A stretch of DNA of 64,000 nucleotides. Source: Streptomyces camelliae (GTDB lineage Bacteria > Actinomycetota > Actinomycetes > Streptomycetales > Streptomycetaceae). This document shows positions 6,903-15,336 of the stretch, one piece after another (within the stretch, counting starts at the first letter, position 1; every line of letters begins with the position of its first letter). A program made the translations under genes and the position numbers. Below the pieces are notes generated by a model. That model had not been told where the DNA came from. It searched no databases and saw only the letters and a program-made list of their open reading frames with translations. The stretch covers positions 1-64,000 of the forward strand of contig NZ_CP115301.1 in the NCBI RefSeq assembly GCF_027625935.1, written 5' to 3'.

Positions 6903-9503
6903 TTGCCTCGCACCTCCCGCATTCTGTCCGCCGTCGTCGTCGCCGGAGCCTTGGCCGCCCCGATGGGGGTGATGTCCACCGCGCACGCCGCGGAGTCCGC
7001 CGGCCCGGTTCCGGTCGTCAACGCCAAGACCGCGGTGGCGCGCCACGCCATGACCGTCGACGGCGTCGCGCTCACGGTCACCGACCCCGATATGCCGGTC
7101 GGCGCGTCGTTCGCACCCAAGCCCGGGGACTCGGTGCAGAGCGCCTCGGCCGAGGCGTCCGGACCGTTCAGGTTCTTCTCCGTCACGGCGGTGCCCTTCG
7201 GTGAGCGGTTGCCCAAGTCCGACTTCCCGGTCGCGGAGTCCGGCAGCAGCGCCGCCTGGCGGTCGGTCGGCGGCCCCTGGGCCCCGGGGCCGGTCGCGAC
7301 ACTGTTCGGGCAGAGGGTGACCGGGCAGGTCCGGCACGAGACCGATGGCGCCAGCAAGCTCCGGACCGTGCAGTGGATCGTCGAGGCAGGCAAGAGGATC
7401 TGGGTGGTGCGCGCTGAACACGCGGAGCCACACGTCCCAGCCGGGTTCGGCACCGGCATCACGGTGACCTCCGCCGACCTGACGAAGCCGACGACCGTCG
7501 ACGTCACCGCCGCCAACGCCGGCTCCCACCCGCACGCCACCGCGATGGCCGCCACCGCCACTGCTTCGGGGGACCCGGTCATATCCTTCGGCGGACCGCT
7601 GCCCGCACCTCCATCCAGATACTGGACCCACGGCGGCGGCACCTGCGACGGCGGCTACTACAGCCTGCTCAACGAGAAGATCGACGGCCTGCAGGTCTGC
7701 GGCTACAGCAACGGCAACGACCGCGCCACCGGCTGGGGCAGCAACGAATGGGAGTGCGCCGAACTCCCGATGCGCTACGCGATCCAGCGCTGGGGCCTGA
7801 CCGGCAACGACGGCGGCGACGGCAAGGACCAGGCCGACAACCTCACGGCCGCACTCAACAACATCCACCCCGGGCGCTTCGTGCTGCGTGGCAACTCCCT
7901 GTCCGACCACACCGCCCCCCAGCCCGGCGACGTGATCTCCTACTACGACAGCGGCGCCGGTCACACCGGCGTCGTCATCGCCAGCCACGTCGACGCGAGC
8001 GGCAACGGCACGATCGACATGGTCCACCAGAACTGGAACCAGGTCGCCTCCACACCCGGCGAGTGGGACGGCATCACCGTCAGCAACGGCATGGTCGAGA
8101 ACGTCCTGGGCGGCTCTGGTGACGTGCACTGGATGCACGACACCGCCTGGACCCCGATCCCGGCCGGCTTCAACGTCGCCATCGACGCAGGCGGCACGGC
8201 GGCCTCCGGCCAGACCGTCTCCGGCACCGTCAACCTCACCGGCCTGGCGAGCGCCTCCGGCTACATCAACACCGGCCGATACGTGATCACCGGACCCAAC
8301 GGCTACAACAGCGGCCAACTGACCCCCTCAGCTGGTGGAGCATCGAACTACCCGTATGCCTGGAACACGGCCGGGCTGACCGGCGGTACGTACCAGGTTT
8401 CCTTCATCGCCAACGAGATCGACGGCCAGGACCACACGTACGGGCCCGTCAGTGTGACGGTCGCTACCCTGCCTCGAAGCAGCTCATCGGGCCTCACCGC
8501 GATGCCCAACGGCGGATACACCACAGACTGGAGGGGCACAGACGGGCGGCTGTGGGTGGGGACCGGCAGCGGGACGTCGATGGCACAGCCCGCTGAGCCC
8601 TGGCTGCTCGGTGTCGCGCAGGGAACCAAGCCGTCCATCGCCACCCTGACCGACGGCACCTGGGTCACCGCCTGGGCCGGCGACGACGGGCGGCTGTGGG
8701 TGGGGACCGGCAGCGGACTCACCATGGCCAAGCCGGCAGAGCCCTGGCTGCTCGGCGTCGCTCCCGGCACCAGCCCGTCGATCGTCGCCCTGCCCAACGG
8801 CGGCTGGGAAGTCGCGTGGAAGGGCGACGACGGCTACCTGTGGGTGGGGACCGGCAGCGGACTCAACATGGCACAGCCGGCTGAGCCGTGGAAGCTCGGT
8901 GTGGCCGACACGACCAGTCCATCGCTGGCCGCTTTGCCCAACGGCGGCTTCGAGGTGGCGTGGAAGGGCAACGACGGCTACCTGTGGGTCGGGACCGGCA
9001 ACGGAACGTCGATGGCACAGCCCGCGGAACCGTGGAAGCTCGGCGTCGGCACCAGCGGCAGCTCCTCCAGCCCGTCGCTGGCAACCATGTCCGACGGCAG
9101 CTTCGAGGTGGCGTGGAAGGGCGGTGACGGCTACCTGTGGGTCGGGACCGGCAACGGAACGTCAATGGCACAGCCCGCGGAACCGTGGAAGCTCGGTGTG
9201 GCCGACACGACCAGTCCATCGCTGGCCGCTTTGCCCAACGGCGGCTTCGAGGTGGCGTGGAAGGGCAACGACGGCTACCTGTGGGTCGGGACCGGCAACG
9301 GGACGTCGATGGCACAGCCCGCGGAACCGTGGAAGCTCGGCGTCGGCACCAGCGGCAGCTCCTCCAGCCCGTCGCTGGCAACCATGTCCGACGGCAGCTT
9401 CGAGGTGGCGTGGAAGGGCGGTGACGGCTACCTGTGGGTCGGGACCGGCAACGGGACGTCGATGGCACAGCCCGCGGAACCGTGGAACCTCGGCGTGGCC
9501 TGA
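6903..9503 (+). CDS. Secreted CHAP-domain amidase/peptidase with seven propeller-like repeats
   Basis: This 866-residue protein starts with a signal peptide (residues 1-29, ending AHA). An N-terminal region of unknown fold runs to about 230. A CHAP domain (about 245-415) follows, with candidate catalytic Cys285 (NEWECAELP) and His354 (GAGHTGVVIA). An Ig-like segment (YVITGPNGYNSGQ) reaches about 520. The C-terminus holds seven repeats of about 47-52 residues built on PSL-hydrophobic-GG-EVAWKG-DGYLWVGTG and MAQPAEPWKLGV, which suggests a seven-bladed beta-propeller or lectin. Known CHAP chemistry is peptidoglycan amide or peptide cleavage; the repeats probably bind glycan. It stands alone, with GGAGACTCC before the TTGCC/ATG start region. 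Confidence 0.85.
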   Translation: MPRTSRILSAVVVAGALAAPMGVMSTAHAAESAGPVPVVNAKTAVARHAMTVDGVALTVTDPDMPVGASFAPKPGDSVQSASAEASGPFRFFSVTAVPFGERLPKSDFPVAESGSSAAWRSVGGPWAPGPVATLFGQRVTGQVRHETDGASKLRTVQWIVEAGKRIWVVRAEHAEPHVPAGFGTGITVTSADLTKPTTVDVTAANAGSHPHATAMAATATASGDPVISFGGPLPAPPSRYWTHGGGTCDGGYYSLLNEKIDGLQVCGYSNGNDRATGWGSNEWECAELPMRYAIQRWGLTGNDGGDGKDQADNLTAALNNIHPGRFVLRGNSLSDHTAPQPGDVISYYDSGAGHTGVVIASHVDASGNGTIDMVHQNWNQVASTPGEWDGITVSNGMVENVLGGSGDVHWMHDTAWTPIPAGFNVAIDAGGTAASGQTVSGTVNLTGLASASGYINTGRYVITGPNGYNSGQLTPSAGGASNYPYAWNTAGLTGGTYQVSFIANEIDGQDHTYGPVSVTVATLPRSSSSGLTAMPNGGYTTDWRGTDGRLWVGTGSGTSMAQPAEPWLLGVAQGTKPSIATLTDGTWVTAWAGDDGRLWVGTGSGLTMAKPAEPWLLGVAPGTSPSIVALPNGGWEVAWKGDDGYLWVGTGSGLNMAQPAEPWKLGVADTTSPSLAALPNGGFEVAWKGNDGYLWVGTGNGTSMAQPAEPWKLGVGTSGSSSSPSLATMSDGSFEVAWKGGDGYLWVGTGNGTSMAQPAEPWKLGVADTTSPSLAALPNGGFEVAWKGNDGYLWVGTGNGTSMAQPAEPWKLGVGTSGSSSSPSLATMSDGSFEVAWKGGDGYLWVGTGNGTSMAQPAEPWNLGVA
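8901..9494 (+). repeat. 297-bp in-frame tandem duplication inside the propeller gene
   Basis: Bases 8901-9197 and 9198-9494 are near-identical copies of 297 bp (99 codons, two propeller blades). Differences are a handful of third-position changes (AACGGAACG versus AACGGGACG) and the last AAG/AAC codon. The exact multiple of three keeps the frame and takes the blade count from five to seven. Confidence 0.9.
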
Positions 9504-9670
9504 GCCGTTGAAAGCCGCCGGCCGGGGACCCGCCATCAGCGCGAGCTCCCCAGTCGGGCTGACGTTAACGATCACGTCACTGGCCCCGAACGAGCCGGAG
9601 CCGCCTCGGGGCAGGAAGCAGGGGCCCGCAAGGCCAGCAGGGTGACCGCCCATACGGCGGCCAGCAGCGC

Positions 9671-9805
9671 CTAGGCAGCCGCCGCATGGACCTGCACGGC
9701 CACGCTGATCAGCCCGAAGGCAACCAGGATGCCCGCGACGAGCAGCGGGGCCGGGATCCGGGCGGCCCTCTTGATCGGGCCCGGCCAGTGGTGGCGGATC
9801 TGCAT
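9671..9805 (-). CDS. Small single-pass membrane protein, possibly a fragment
   Basis: The minus strand reads a 44-residue frame, MQIRHHWPGPIKRAARIPAP followed by the hydrophobic helix LLVAGILVAFGLISVAVQV and HAAAA. The frame stays open upstream (a GTG at 9844 is possible: VRADRGLDQALAT), so the gene may be longer or may be the tail of a lost gene. I do not recognise the family. A positive-inside segment followed by one helix is all that can be seen. Confidence 0.3.
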   Translation of the reverse strand: MQIRHHWPGPIKRAARIPAPLLVAGILVAFGLISVAVQVHAAAA

Positions 9806-9844
9806 CGTGGCGAGTGCCTGGTCCAGCCCGCGGTCGGCGCGCAC

Positions 9845-10432
9845 GGTCCCACTCTCGGGCCCCCGCTGGAGACAACCCTCCGGGCAGCCGGCCTGACCTT
9901 CATGGACGCCTCCGATGCCCGACCGAACCCTCAGGTGTGGAGCTGACCGAACGGGCTCAGACGATCAAGAGGCGGACGGCGGCAGGGGGCGTTGGGTTAC
10001 CCGTCGCACGCGCAGTCGCCGGGCGGCTTGTCCGCCCGGCGTCGCGCGCGGCCCCGCCGACGCGCGCGAGCAACACCAGCGGCGCCCGATCCCCTCGCCC
10101 ACCATACGAGACCTGTCCCACCCACCCACTTTTCTTGTTCTTCCTGCTGTGGGGCGTGGTTCGGGGGCGTAGAGGGGATGTCGGCCTCCCGACCACGGCC
10201 TGACCGGCGTGGTGACCTGCGGGTTCGCGGGCGGGCCCGGCAGAGGTGCGGACGGTTGTCGGCCGGGTTGTCGGCTGGGATGTGGGCCTGCTCCACGGAG
10301 GTGTTGTCGCTTCGTGACCGTGGTCGGGCCTTCGTGGTCGGGGCTCTGGTCGGGGCCGGCTGCTGCTGTGACCGGTACGCGCGGCACCGGGCAGGCCGGT
10401 GCCGCACCGGACGGGAAGCGAGCAGAGCCGTG
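9845..10432. other. No supported gene
   Basis: All frames here are arginine-rich or proline-rich and lack family resemblance. A short pyrimidine-rich stretch (CCCACCCACTTTTCTTGTTCTTCC, at about 10120-10147) stands out from the GC-rich surroundings. Nothing else is recognisable. Confidence 0.5.
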
Positions 10433-11329
10433 ATGATCGGCGTGGACGTGGGCAGCGGGGACCGGATGGCGCTGGGCGTGCTGACGCAGTACCGGATGGC
10501 CACCACCGAGCAGATGCACCAGATGATCGCCCCCGAGGTGCGTATCGAGCAGACCCGGCGGCGGCTGGCCAGGCTGCGCGTGGAGGGGCTGGTCGACCGC
10601 ATCACCCTGCCGCAGGCCGGACGAACCCGGGTGTGGTTCCCCACCCCGTACGGCGTGCAACTCGCCTGTGAGTGGCCCGAGCTGCGCGGGCGCCGGCCCT
10701 CCAGGACCGTGTCCGATCCGACCGCCGTGCGGCTGAAGGCCGGCCACACGCTGACCGTGACCGAGACCGCGCTCGCCTTCATCGAGGACGCCCGCCGCCG
10801 CGGCGATCTGTGCCGGCCGCTGGACTGGATCTGCGAGGTCCACCACCCGCTCGGGAGCGGCGAGGCCGTCATCCCCGACGCACTCCTGTACTACCAGCTC
10901 GGCCCAACTGGCGGCGAGAGCGGGCCGATGCTGCGGGCATTCGTGGAAGTCGACCGGGCCACCATGGGCCCCGAACGCCTCGCCGCCAAGCTCACCCCTT
11001 ACCAGCGCCTCCACCGCTACGTGCCCGCGGTCCCGGGGCGCCGGCCAACCTTCCAGGAACCGGGCCTGGAGGAGTGGCGGAGGCGCTACCCGCTCTTCCC
11101 CCGCGTCCTGTTCGTCCTGGACGGCACCGGCCCCGCCGGCGTCGACAACCGGATCAGCGCCCTGCGCGCGGCCACCAGACCGCTGACACCCTGCCTGCGG
11201 GACGTCCCCGTCCTCGCGGCGCCGCTGGCCGACCTACGCCAGCACGGTCCCTGCGCCCCCGTGTGGCGTCCCGTCCACGACCCCGACCAGCGAGTCCCCC
11301 GGACCGGACGTGAGACCCGGCAGGCGTAA
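10433..11329 (+). CDS. Replication-relaxation family protein
   Basis: This 298-residue protein matches the actinobacterial replication-relaxation family found on plasmids and integrative elements. The N-terminal winged helix (ALGVLTQYRMATTEQMHQMI, then RRRLARLRVEGLVDRI) is typical. The C-terminal part (DALLYYQLG, AFVEVDRATMGPERLAAKL, FPRVLFVLDG) is a restriction-endonuclease-like fold seen in this family. I chose the ATG at 10433; a GTG three bases upstream is equally possible, and earlier in-frame starts give low-complexity sequence. The role in replication or mobilisation is inferred from family and context. Confidence 0.75.
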   Translation: MIGVDVGSGDRMALGVLTQYRMATTEQMHQMIAPEVRIEQTRRRLARLRVEGLVDRITLPQAGRTRVWFPTPYGVQLACEWPELRGRRPSRTVSDPTAVRLKAGHTLTVTETALAFIEDARRRGDLCRPLDWICEVHHPLGSGEAVIPDALLYYQLGPTGGESGPMLRAFVEVDRATMGPERLAAKLTPYQRLHRYVPAVPGRRPTFQEPGLEEWRRRYPLFPRVLFVLDGTGPAGVDNRISALRAATRPLTPCLRDVPVLAAPLADLRQHGPCAPVWRPVHDPDQRVPRTGRETRQA

Positions 11330-11490
11330 CCCGCCGACCAGCCATGGTCGGGGATGAGCGCGGCACAGCCAGACCCGTGGTCGGGCCCATGGTCGGGCCC
11401 CAGATGGTCACCCCGACCATGCGGCGCAAGCAGCGCCGCGGCGAGACGTAGGTCGTGAACGAGGTGCCCGTCAGTTGCCGCCGCGCGCAC

Positions 11491-11554
11491 AAAGGTTGCC
11501 GTGATCGGGGAGGAAAACTCCCGTCAAGAAGTTCCCGGCTCGCGGCAACCCTTT
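11491..11554 (+). promoter_or_regulatory. Structured 5' leader upstream of the xyloglucanase gene
   Basis: An outer stem can form between AAAGGTTGCCG (11491-11501) and CGGCAACCCTTT (11543-11554, one bulged C). It encloses a hairpin GGGAG-GAAAA-CTCCC (11508-11522) and a second small stem (GTTCCCGG region). It ends about 95 bases before the start codon, so it would be an RNA leader if transcription begins upstream. It could be a riboswitch-like element or a processed hairpin; I cannot assign it to a known class. Confidence 0.4.
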
Positions 11555-11649
11555 GCGGCCCCTGCGACCACAAGGGAGTGGATCCGGCCAGCCCGGTGGC
11601 CGGATCCCCCCGTCCCCTCGTGCACAGTTCGCAAGGAGAACGTCTACCC

Positions 11650-14298
11650 ATGAGCAACCCCACGAACGGCAGGCGCCGCGGGCGTCACCGCCGTCGCCTG
11701 AGCGCCACAGCTCTGGTGCTCGGTGTGTCCCTCACCGTCGGGTCGTACTTCGTGTTCGTACAGGAGAACTCCCAGGCCGCGACGGTCGACGGCGGTGCCT
11801 ACTACAGGCTGGTCTCGGTACACAGCGGCCAGGTGCTGGACGTCAACGCCTTCTCCACCGCCGACGGCACCCGTATCCAGCAGTGGACCGACCAGAACAC
11901 CGCCAACCAGCAGTGGAAACTGAGGTCCACCGGGGACGGCTACTACGAGCTGGTGAACCGCAACAGCGGCAAGGTGCTGGGCATAGCGGGCGACTCGACC
12001 AGCCAGGGGGCTGTCGCCGAGCAGCAGACGGACCGCTCCTCCGCCTCCCAGCAGTGGCGGATCGGTGATGTGAGCGGGTCCGACGCCGTCACCTTCACCT
12101 CCCGCAAGAGCGGTCAGGTCCTGGACGTCACGGGCAACTCCACGGCCAAGGGCACGCAGATCATCCAGTGGCCCGGGTGGGGTGGTGCCAACCAGCAGTG
12201 GAAGCTGGTGAGGGTGCCCGGCACGCCGGTGCCCGGGGCCGGGTCCGGCGGCGCACAGGGCTCCGGGTCGTACGTGTGGCGGAACGCCCCGGTGGCGGGC
12301 GGCGGTTACGTCACCGGCCTGATCTTCAACCAGAAGGAGAAGGGCCTGCTGTACGCGCGCACCGACATGGGTGGCGCGTACCGCTGGGACACCGGCGCCG
12401 AGCAGTGGATCCCGCTGACCGACTGGGTCGGTCAGAAGGACTGGAACCTGCTGGGCATCGAGTCGCTGGCCACCGACCCGGTCGACCCGGACCGGCTCTA
12501 CCTCGCGGCCGGCACCTACACCAACGACTGGGCCGGCAACGGTTCGATCCTGCGCTCCACCGACCGCGGCCGCACCTTCCAGCGCACCGACCTGCCGTTC
12601 AAGCTGGGCGGCAACGAGGACGGCCGTGGGGCGGGCGAGCGCCTGGTGATCGACCCCGCGAACCACGACCACCTGCTGCTGGGCACCCGCAAGAACGGCC
12701 TGTGGCGCAGCACCGACGCCGGGGTGACCTGGAGCCAGGTCTCCTCGTTCCCGGTCAAGGACGGCGCGAGCTTCGGCACCGGCATCTCCTTCGTGACCTA
12801 CGGCCAGGCCGGCAGCAACACGATCTACGTCGGCGTCGCCGACAGATCCACCAACCTGTACCGGTCCACCGACGGCGGCAGCTCCTGGCAGGCGGTCTCC
12901 GGGCAGCCCACCGGCCAGGTGCCGCAGCACGGTGTGCTCTCCGGCGACGGCTCGCTGTACCTGACCTACAGCAACGCCCCCGGGCCCAACGGCGTGACGG
13001 CGGGTTCGGTGTGGAAGTACAACACCTCCGGCGGGGCGTGGAAGAACATCTCGCCGTCCCAGGGCGGCTACGGGTTCGCCGGTCTGGCCGTCGACCCGCA
13101 GAAGCCGTCCACGGTGATGGTCACCACGCTGGACCGCTGGTGGCCGCAGGACGAGGTCTACCGCAGCACCGACGGCGGTGCGACCTGGAAGACCCAGTCC
13201 GACAGGTCCGTGCGGGACGCCTCCATCGCCCCGTACCTCGGCACCGGCATCGGGCACTGGATGACCGCCCTGAGCATCGACCCGTTCGACTCCGGGCACG
13301 TGATGTACGGCACCGGCAACGGCATCTGGGCCAGCAAGGACGCCAACGCGACCGACAACGGCGGCACCAGCCACTGGTTCATCGGAGCCCGCGGGCTGGA
13401 GGAGACGGCGTATTACGACGCGGTCTCCCCGCCCGGCGCCGCCGCCCTCATCACCGCGCTGGGCGACCAGGGCGGCTTCGTGTACGACGACCTGACGAAG
13501 GAGCCCACCGGGCGGCTGACCAACCCGACGATCTACAACAGCACCTCCCTCGACTTCGCCCAGTCCAACCCCTCGCTGGTGGTCCGGGTCGGCAGGGGCG
13601 GTGCGCAGGACGGCGCCCTGTCCACCGACGGCGGCCACACCTGGAACGGCTTCAAGGGCGAGCCGGTGCCCAGTGCGGACAGCGGCCACATCGCGATCGC
13701 GGCGGACGGCTCCAGCTTCGTCTGGACCGAGGCCGGCCAGGCCCCGTACCGCTCCACCGACCGGGGCGCGAGCTGGTCGAGGGTCAACGGCCTCGGCAAC
13801 GATGCCGTGGTCGTCGCCGACCGGTCCTCGGCCAACACCTTCTACTCGCTGAACAACGGCACGCTCTACGCCAGCACCGACGGCGGCGCGAACTTCACCG
13901 CCCGCGCCGCCGACCTGCCGGGAGGCAAGCTCAGCGCCGTCCCCGGCGTCGCGGGCGACCTGTGGCTCGCCGGCGACGGCACGGGTCTGCTGCACTCCAC
14001 CGACGGCGGCCGCAGCTTCACCAAGCTGTCCTCGGTGCAGTCCGCCTCCGCCGTCGGCTTCGGCAAGGCCGCACCGGGCACCTCGTACCAAGCGCTGTAC
14101 CTGATCGGCACCGTCAAGGGCGTCGCCGGCGTCTTCCGCTCCACCGACCAGGGCGCCAGCTGGGTCCGGATCAACGACGACGCCCACCAGTGGGGCAACT
14201 TCGCCGGCCAGCGCATCATCACCGGTGACCCCGACACCTACGGCCGGGTGTACATCGGCACCAACGGACGCGGTCTCCAGTACGGCGACCCCTCCTGA
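11650..14298 (+). CDS. Secreted GH74 xyloglucanase with N-terminal ricin-type (CBM13) lectin
   Basis: This 882-residue protein has an arginine-rich n-region (GRRRGRHRRR) and a hydrophobic segment to about residue 40, so it is exported. Residues about 48-190 form a ricin-B/CBM13 domain with three repeats carrying the QxW hallmark (NQQWKL, SQQWRI, NQQWKL). The rest is a GH74 double beta-propeller with recurring RSTDGG, STDRGRTF and STDAGVTW Asp-box-like motifs and an opening GGGYVTGLIFNQKEKGLLYA. The known reaction is endo- or reducing-end cleavage of xyloglucan outside the cell. GGAG at 11635-11638 precedes ATG 11650. A hairpin terminator follows. Confidence 0.92.
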   Translation: MSNPTNGRRRGRHRRRLSATALVLGVSLTVGSYFVFVQENSQAATVDGGAYYRLVSVHSGQVLDVNAFSTADGTRIQQWTDQNTANQQWKLRSTGDGYYELVNRNSGKVLGIAGDSTSQGAVAEQQTDRSSASQQWRIGDVSGSDAVTFTSRKSGQVLDVTGNSTAKGTQIIQWPGWGGANQQWKLVRVPGTPVPGAGSGGAQGSGSYVWRNAPVAGGGYVTGLIFNQKEKGLLYARTDMGGAYRWDTGAEQWIPLTDWVGQKDWNLLGIESLATDPVDPDRLYLAAGTYTNDWAGNGSILRSTDRGRTFQRTDLPFKLGGNEDGRGAGERLVIDPANHDHLLLGTRKNGLWRSTDAGVTWSQVSSFPVKDGASFGTGISFVTYGQAGSNTIYVGVADRSTNLYRSTDGGSSWQAVSGQPTGQVPQHGVLSGDGSLYLTYSNAPGPNGVTAGSVWKYNTSGGAWKNISPSQGGYGFAGLAVDPQKPSTVMVTTLDRWWPQDEVYRSTDGGATWKTQSDRSVRDASIAPYLGTGIGHWMTALSIDPFDSGHVMYGTGNGIWASKDANATDNGGTSHWFIGARGLEETAYYDAVSPPGAAALITALGDQGGFVYDDLTKEPTGRLTNPTIYNSTSLDFAQSNPSLVVRVGRGGAQDGALSTDGGHTWNGFKGEPVPSADSGHIAIAADGSSFVWTEAGQAPYRSTDRGASWSRVNGLGNDAVVVADRSSANTFYSLNNGTLYASTDGGANFTARAADLPGGKLSAVPGVAGDLWLAGDGTGLLHSTDGGRSFTKLSSVQSASAVGFGKAAPGTSYQALYLIGTVKGVAGVFRSTDQGASWVRINDDAHQWGNFAGQRIITGDPDTYGRVYIGTNGRGLQYGDPS

Positions 14299-14316
14299 GA
14301 TCCCCACCCCCTGAGC

Positions 14317-14346
14317 GGGGCCGCAGGCACAACGGCCTGCGGCCCC
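14317..14346 (+). terminator. Hairpin terminator after the xyloglucanase gene
   Basis: GGGGCCGCAGGC (14317-14328) and GCCTGCGGCCCC (14335-14346) form a perfect 12-bp stem with a 6-base loop, 18 bases after the stop codon. Confidence 0.8.
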
Positions 14347-14432
14347 GCCGTGGTTGGCGGACCGCCCGTCGCCTTCACCACTCCGCCGGCCGCGCAGGTC
14401 AAGCTGTGATGGGTGAACGAGACTTGACCGAG

Positions 14433-14558
14433 GTCGTACACGTACCGGGGGCCCCAGTCGATGTGCCGGGGCAGCTCGACTGTGCCGCTCGTCGGCCCGC
14501 TCAGCCCGTCGAGCAACGTCGGCAACGCATACGGCTTCGCCTCCGCGTATCTGCTCAT
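14433..14558 (-). pseudogene. N-terminal relic of a common Streptomyces hypothetical protein
   Basis: The frame from ATG 14558 reads MSRYAEAKPYALPTLLDGL, then GTVELPRHIDWGPRYVYDL. From memory this is the conserved start of a Streptomyces protein of unknown function whose next residues are DDPA-type. Here the resemblance stops after about 42 residues, at 14433, so the gene is truncated. Confidence 0.5.
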
Positions 14559-14802
14559 CAAAAGACCAGTCTGCCCGTGGCAGCGCCCCCGTCCTCCATC
14601 GAGCGCACGACCAATCGGGGACCGTCCCAGAACACCGGGCGGGGCTGGCATGGCCCGCTCACCGGATCAGGAGAGCACCGATACAGGCCGCCGTGGCGTG
14701 ACGCCGATAGGGGCCCGTTCGTTGAACGAGTCCTGCGGAGCAAGGGACAAGTCTCCGGGGCCGGTTGAACCCCGGAGGCTTCGTCGTCCCGGCACCCCTT
14801 GC

Positions 14803-14875
14803 GAGCCGTAAGCGTTCGTTTGAGATGCCCAACACCTTCACTCCGCTCCCCGGCCGGAGCCGTAAGCGCTCGTTT
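14803..14875 (+). repeat. Pair of 19-bp direct repeats
   Basis: GAGCCGTAAGCGTTCGTTT (14803-14821) recurs as GAGCCGTAAGCGCTCGTTT (14857-14875), 18/19 identical and 54 bp apart, just before the GTG at 14908. They may be operator sites of the small HTH-like relic that follows. Confidence 0.5.
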
Positions 14876-14907
14876 CCCAGACCCGGGCGGAGCGGGACAC
14901 TGGGGTC

Positions 14908-15086
14908 GTGTCACGAGGACTCGGGCGAGTGCAGCGGGCCGTGCTGGCGTACGTGCTCAGCGAGCCCGGCAGCCTCAGCAGCGTCGACGGCACCCCGCTG
15001 GCCGCCTCGGTCACCGGCCTCGCCCGCGTCGTCTACGGCGCCGAAGAGCCGAGCGACGCCCAGCGCGCCCGCGAGGAGTACCGGCA
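14908..15086 (+). pseudogene. Truncated small mobile-element protein (winged-helix-like)
   Basis: From GTG 14908 the frame reads SRGLGRVQRAVLAYVLSEPG, then SVTGLARVVYGAEEPSDAQR, which resembles small DNA-binding proteins of Streptomyces integrative elements. The expected second half of the winged helix is missing. The frame enters a 29-bp CRISPR-repeat-like sequence at 15087 and stops at 15111. Debris to 15270 includes a fragment ending GGIEKIDGVMALDIRDAVRG whose source I do not recognise. Confidence 0.4.
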
Positions 15087-15115
15087 GTCGTCCCCGCACC
15101 TGCGGGGGTAGCTCC
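15087..15115 (+). repeat. Solitary 29-bp type I-E CRISPR-repeat-like sequence
   Basis: Positions 15087-15115 start GTCGTCCCCGCACC and end TGCGGGGGTAGCTCC, with the dyad CCCCGCA-CC-TGCGGGG at 15092-15107. Length (29), dyad position and flanks fit type I-E repeats of Streptomyces. No second copy lies within a spacer distance on either side and no cas gene is in the window, so this is an orphan copy, not an array. Confidence 0.5.
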
Positions 15116-15277
15116 GCGGCGTCCGCGCAGAAACTCGCCTTCGCCCGCGGCGCCGGCGCCTACCCGCTGGGGTCCGCTTCGGCTCCGGCGGCATCGAGAA
15201 GATCGACGGCGTGATGGCCCTGGATATCCGCGACGCCGTACGCGGCGTGTGCGAGGCCGGAAGCGGCTGAGACAAGG

Positions 15278-15321
15278 CCAGGCGCCCGGCGGGGCCGTCA
15301 CGCCTTCTGCCGGGCGCCTGG
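15278..15321. terminator. Hairpin, terminator-like
   Basis: CCAGGCGCCCGGC (15278-15290) and GCCGGGCGCCTGG (15309-15321) form a perfect 13-bp stem with an 18-base loop, just past the 3' end of the minus-strand graspetide relic at 15337. Confidence 0.65.
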
Positions 15322-15336
15322 AGTCGTGCGGGCCCG

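Noticed and set aside
9992..10432. N-terminal extension of the replication-relaxation protein
   Set aside because: The upstream 147 codons are Arg/Cys-rich and unlike the family; the ATG at 10433 begins normal sequence.
11644..14307. 887-codon open frame antisense to the xyloglucanase
   Set aside because: It mirrors a high-GC gene with strong third-position bias; its composition is Val/Gly/Ala/Arg-rich with no domain, while the plus strand encodes a complete GH74 enzyme.
15087..15115. Calling a CRISPR array
   Set aside because: Only one repeat-like unit is present, without spacers or cas genes, so it is reported as an orphan repeat only.
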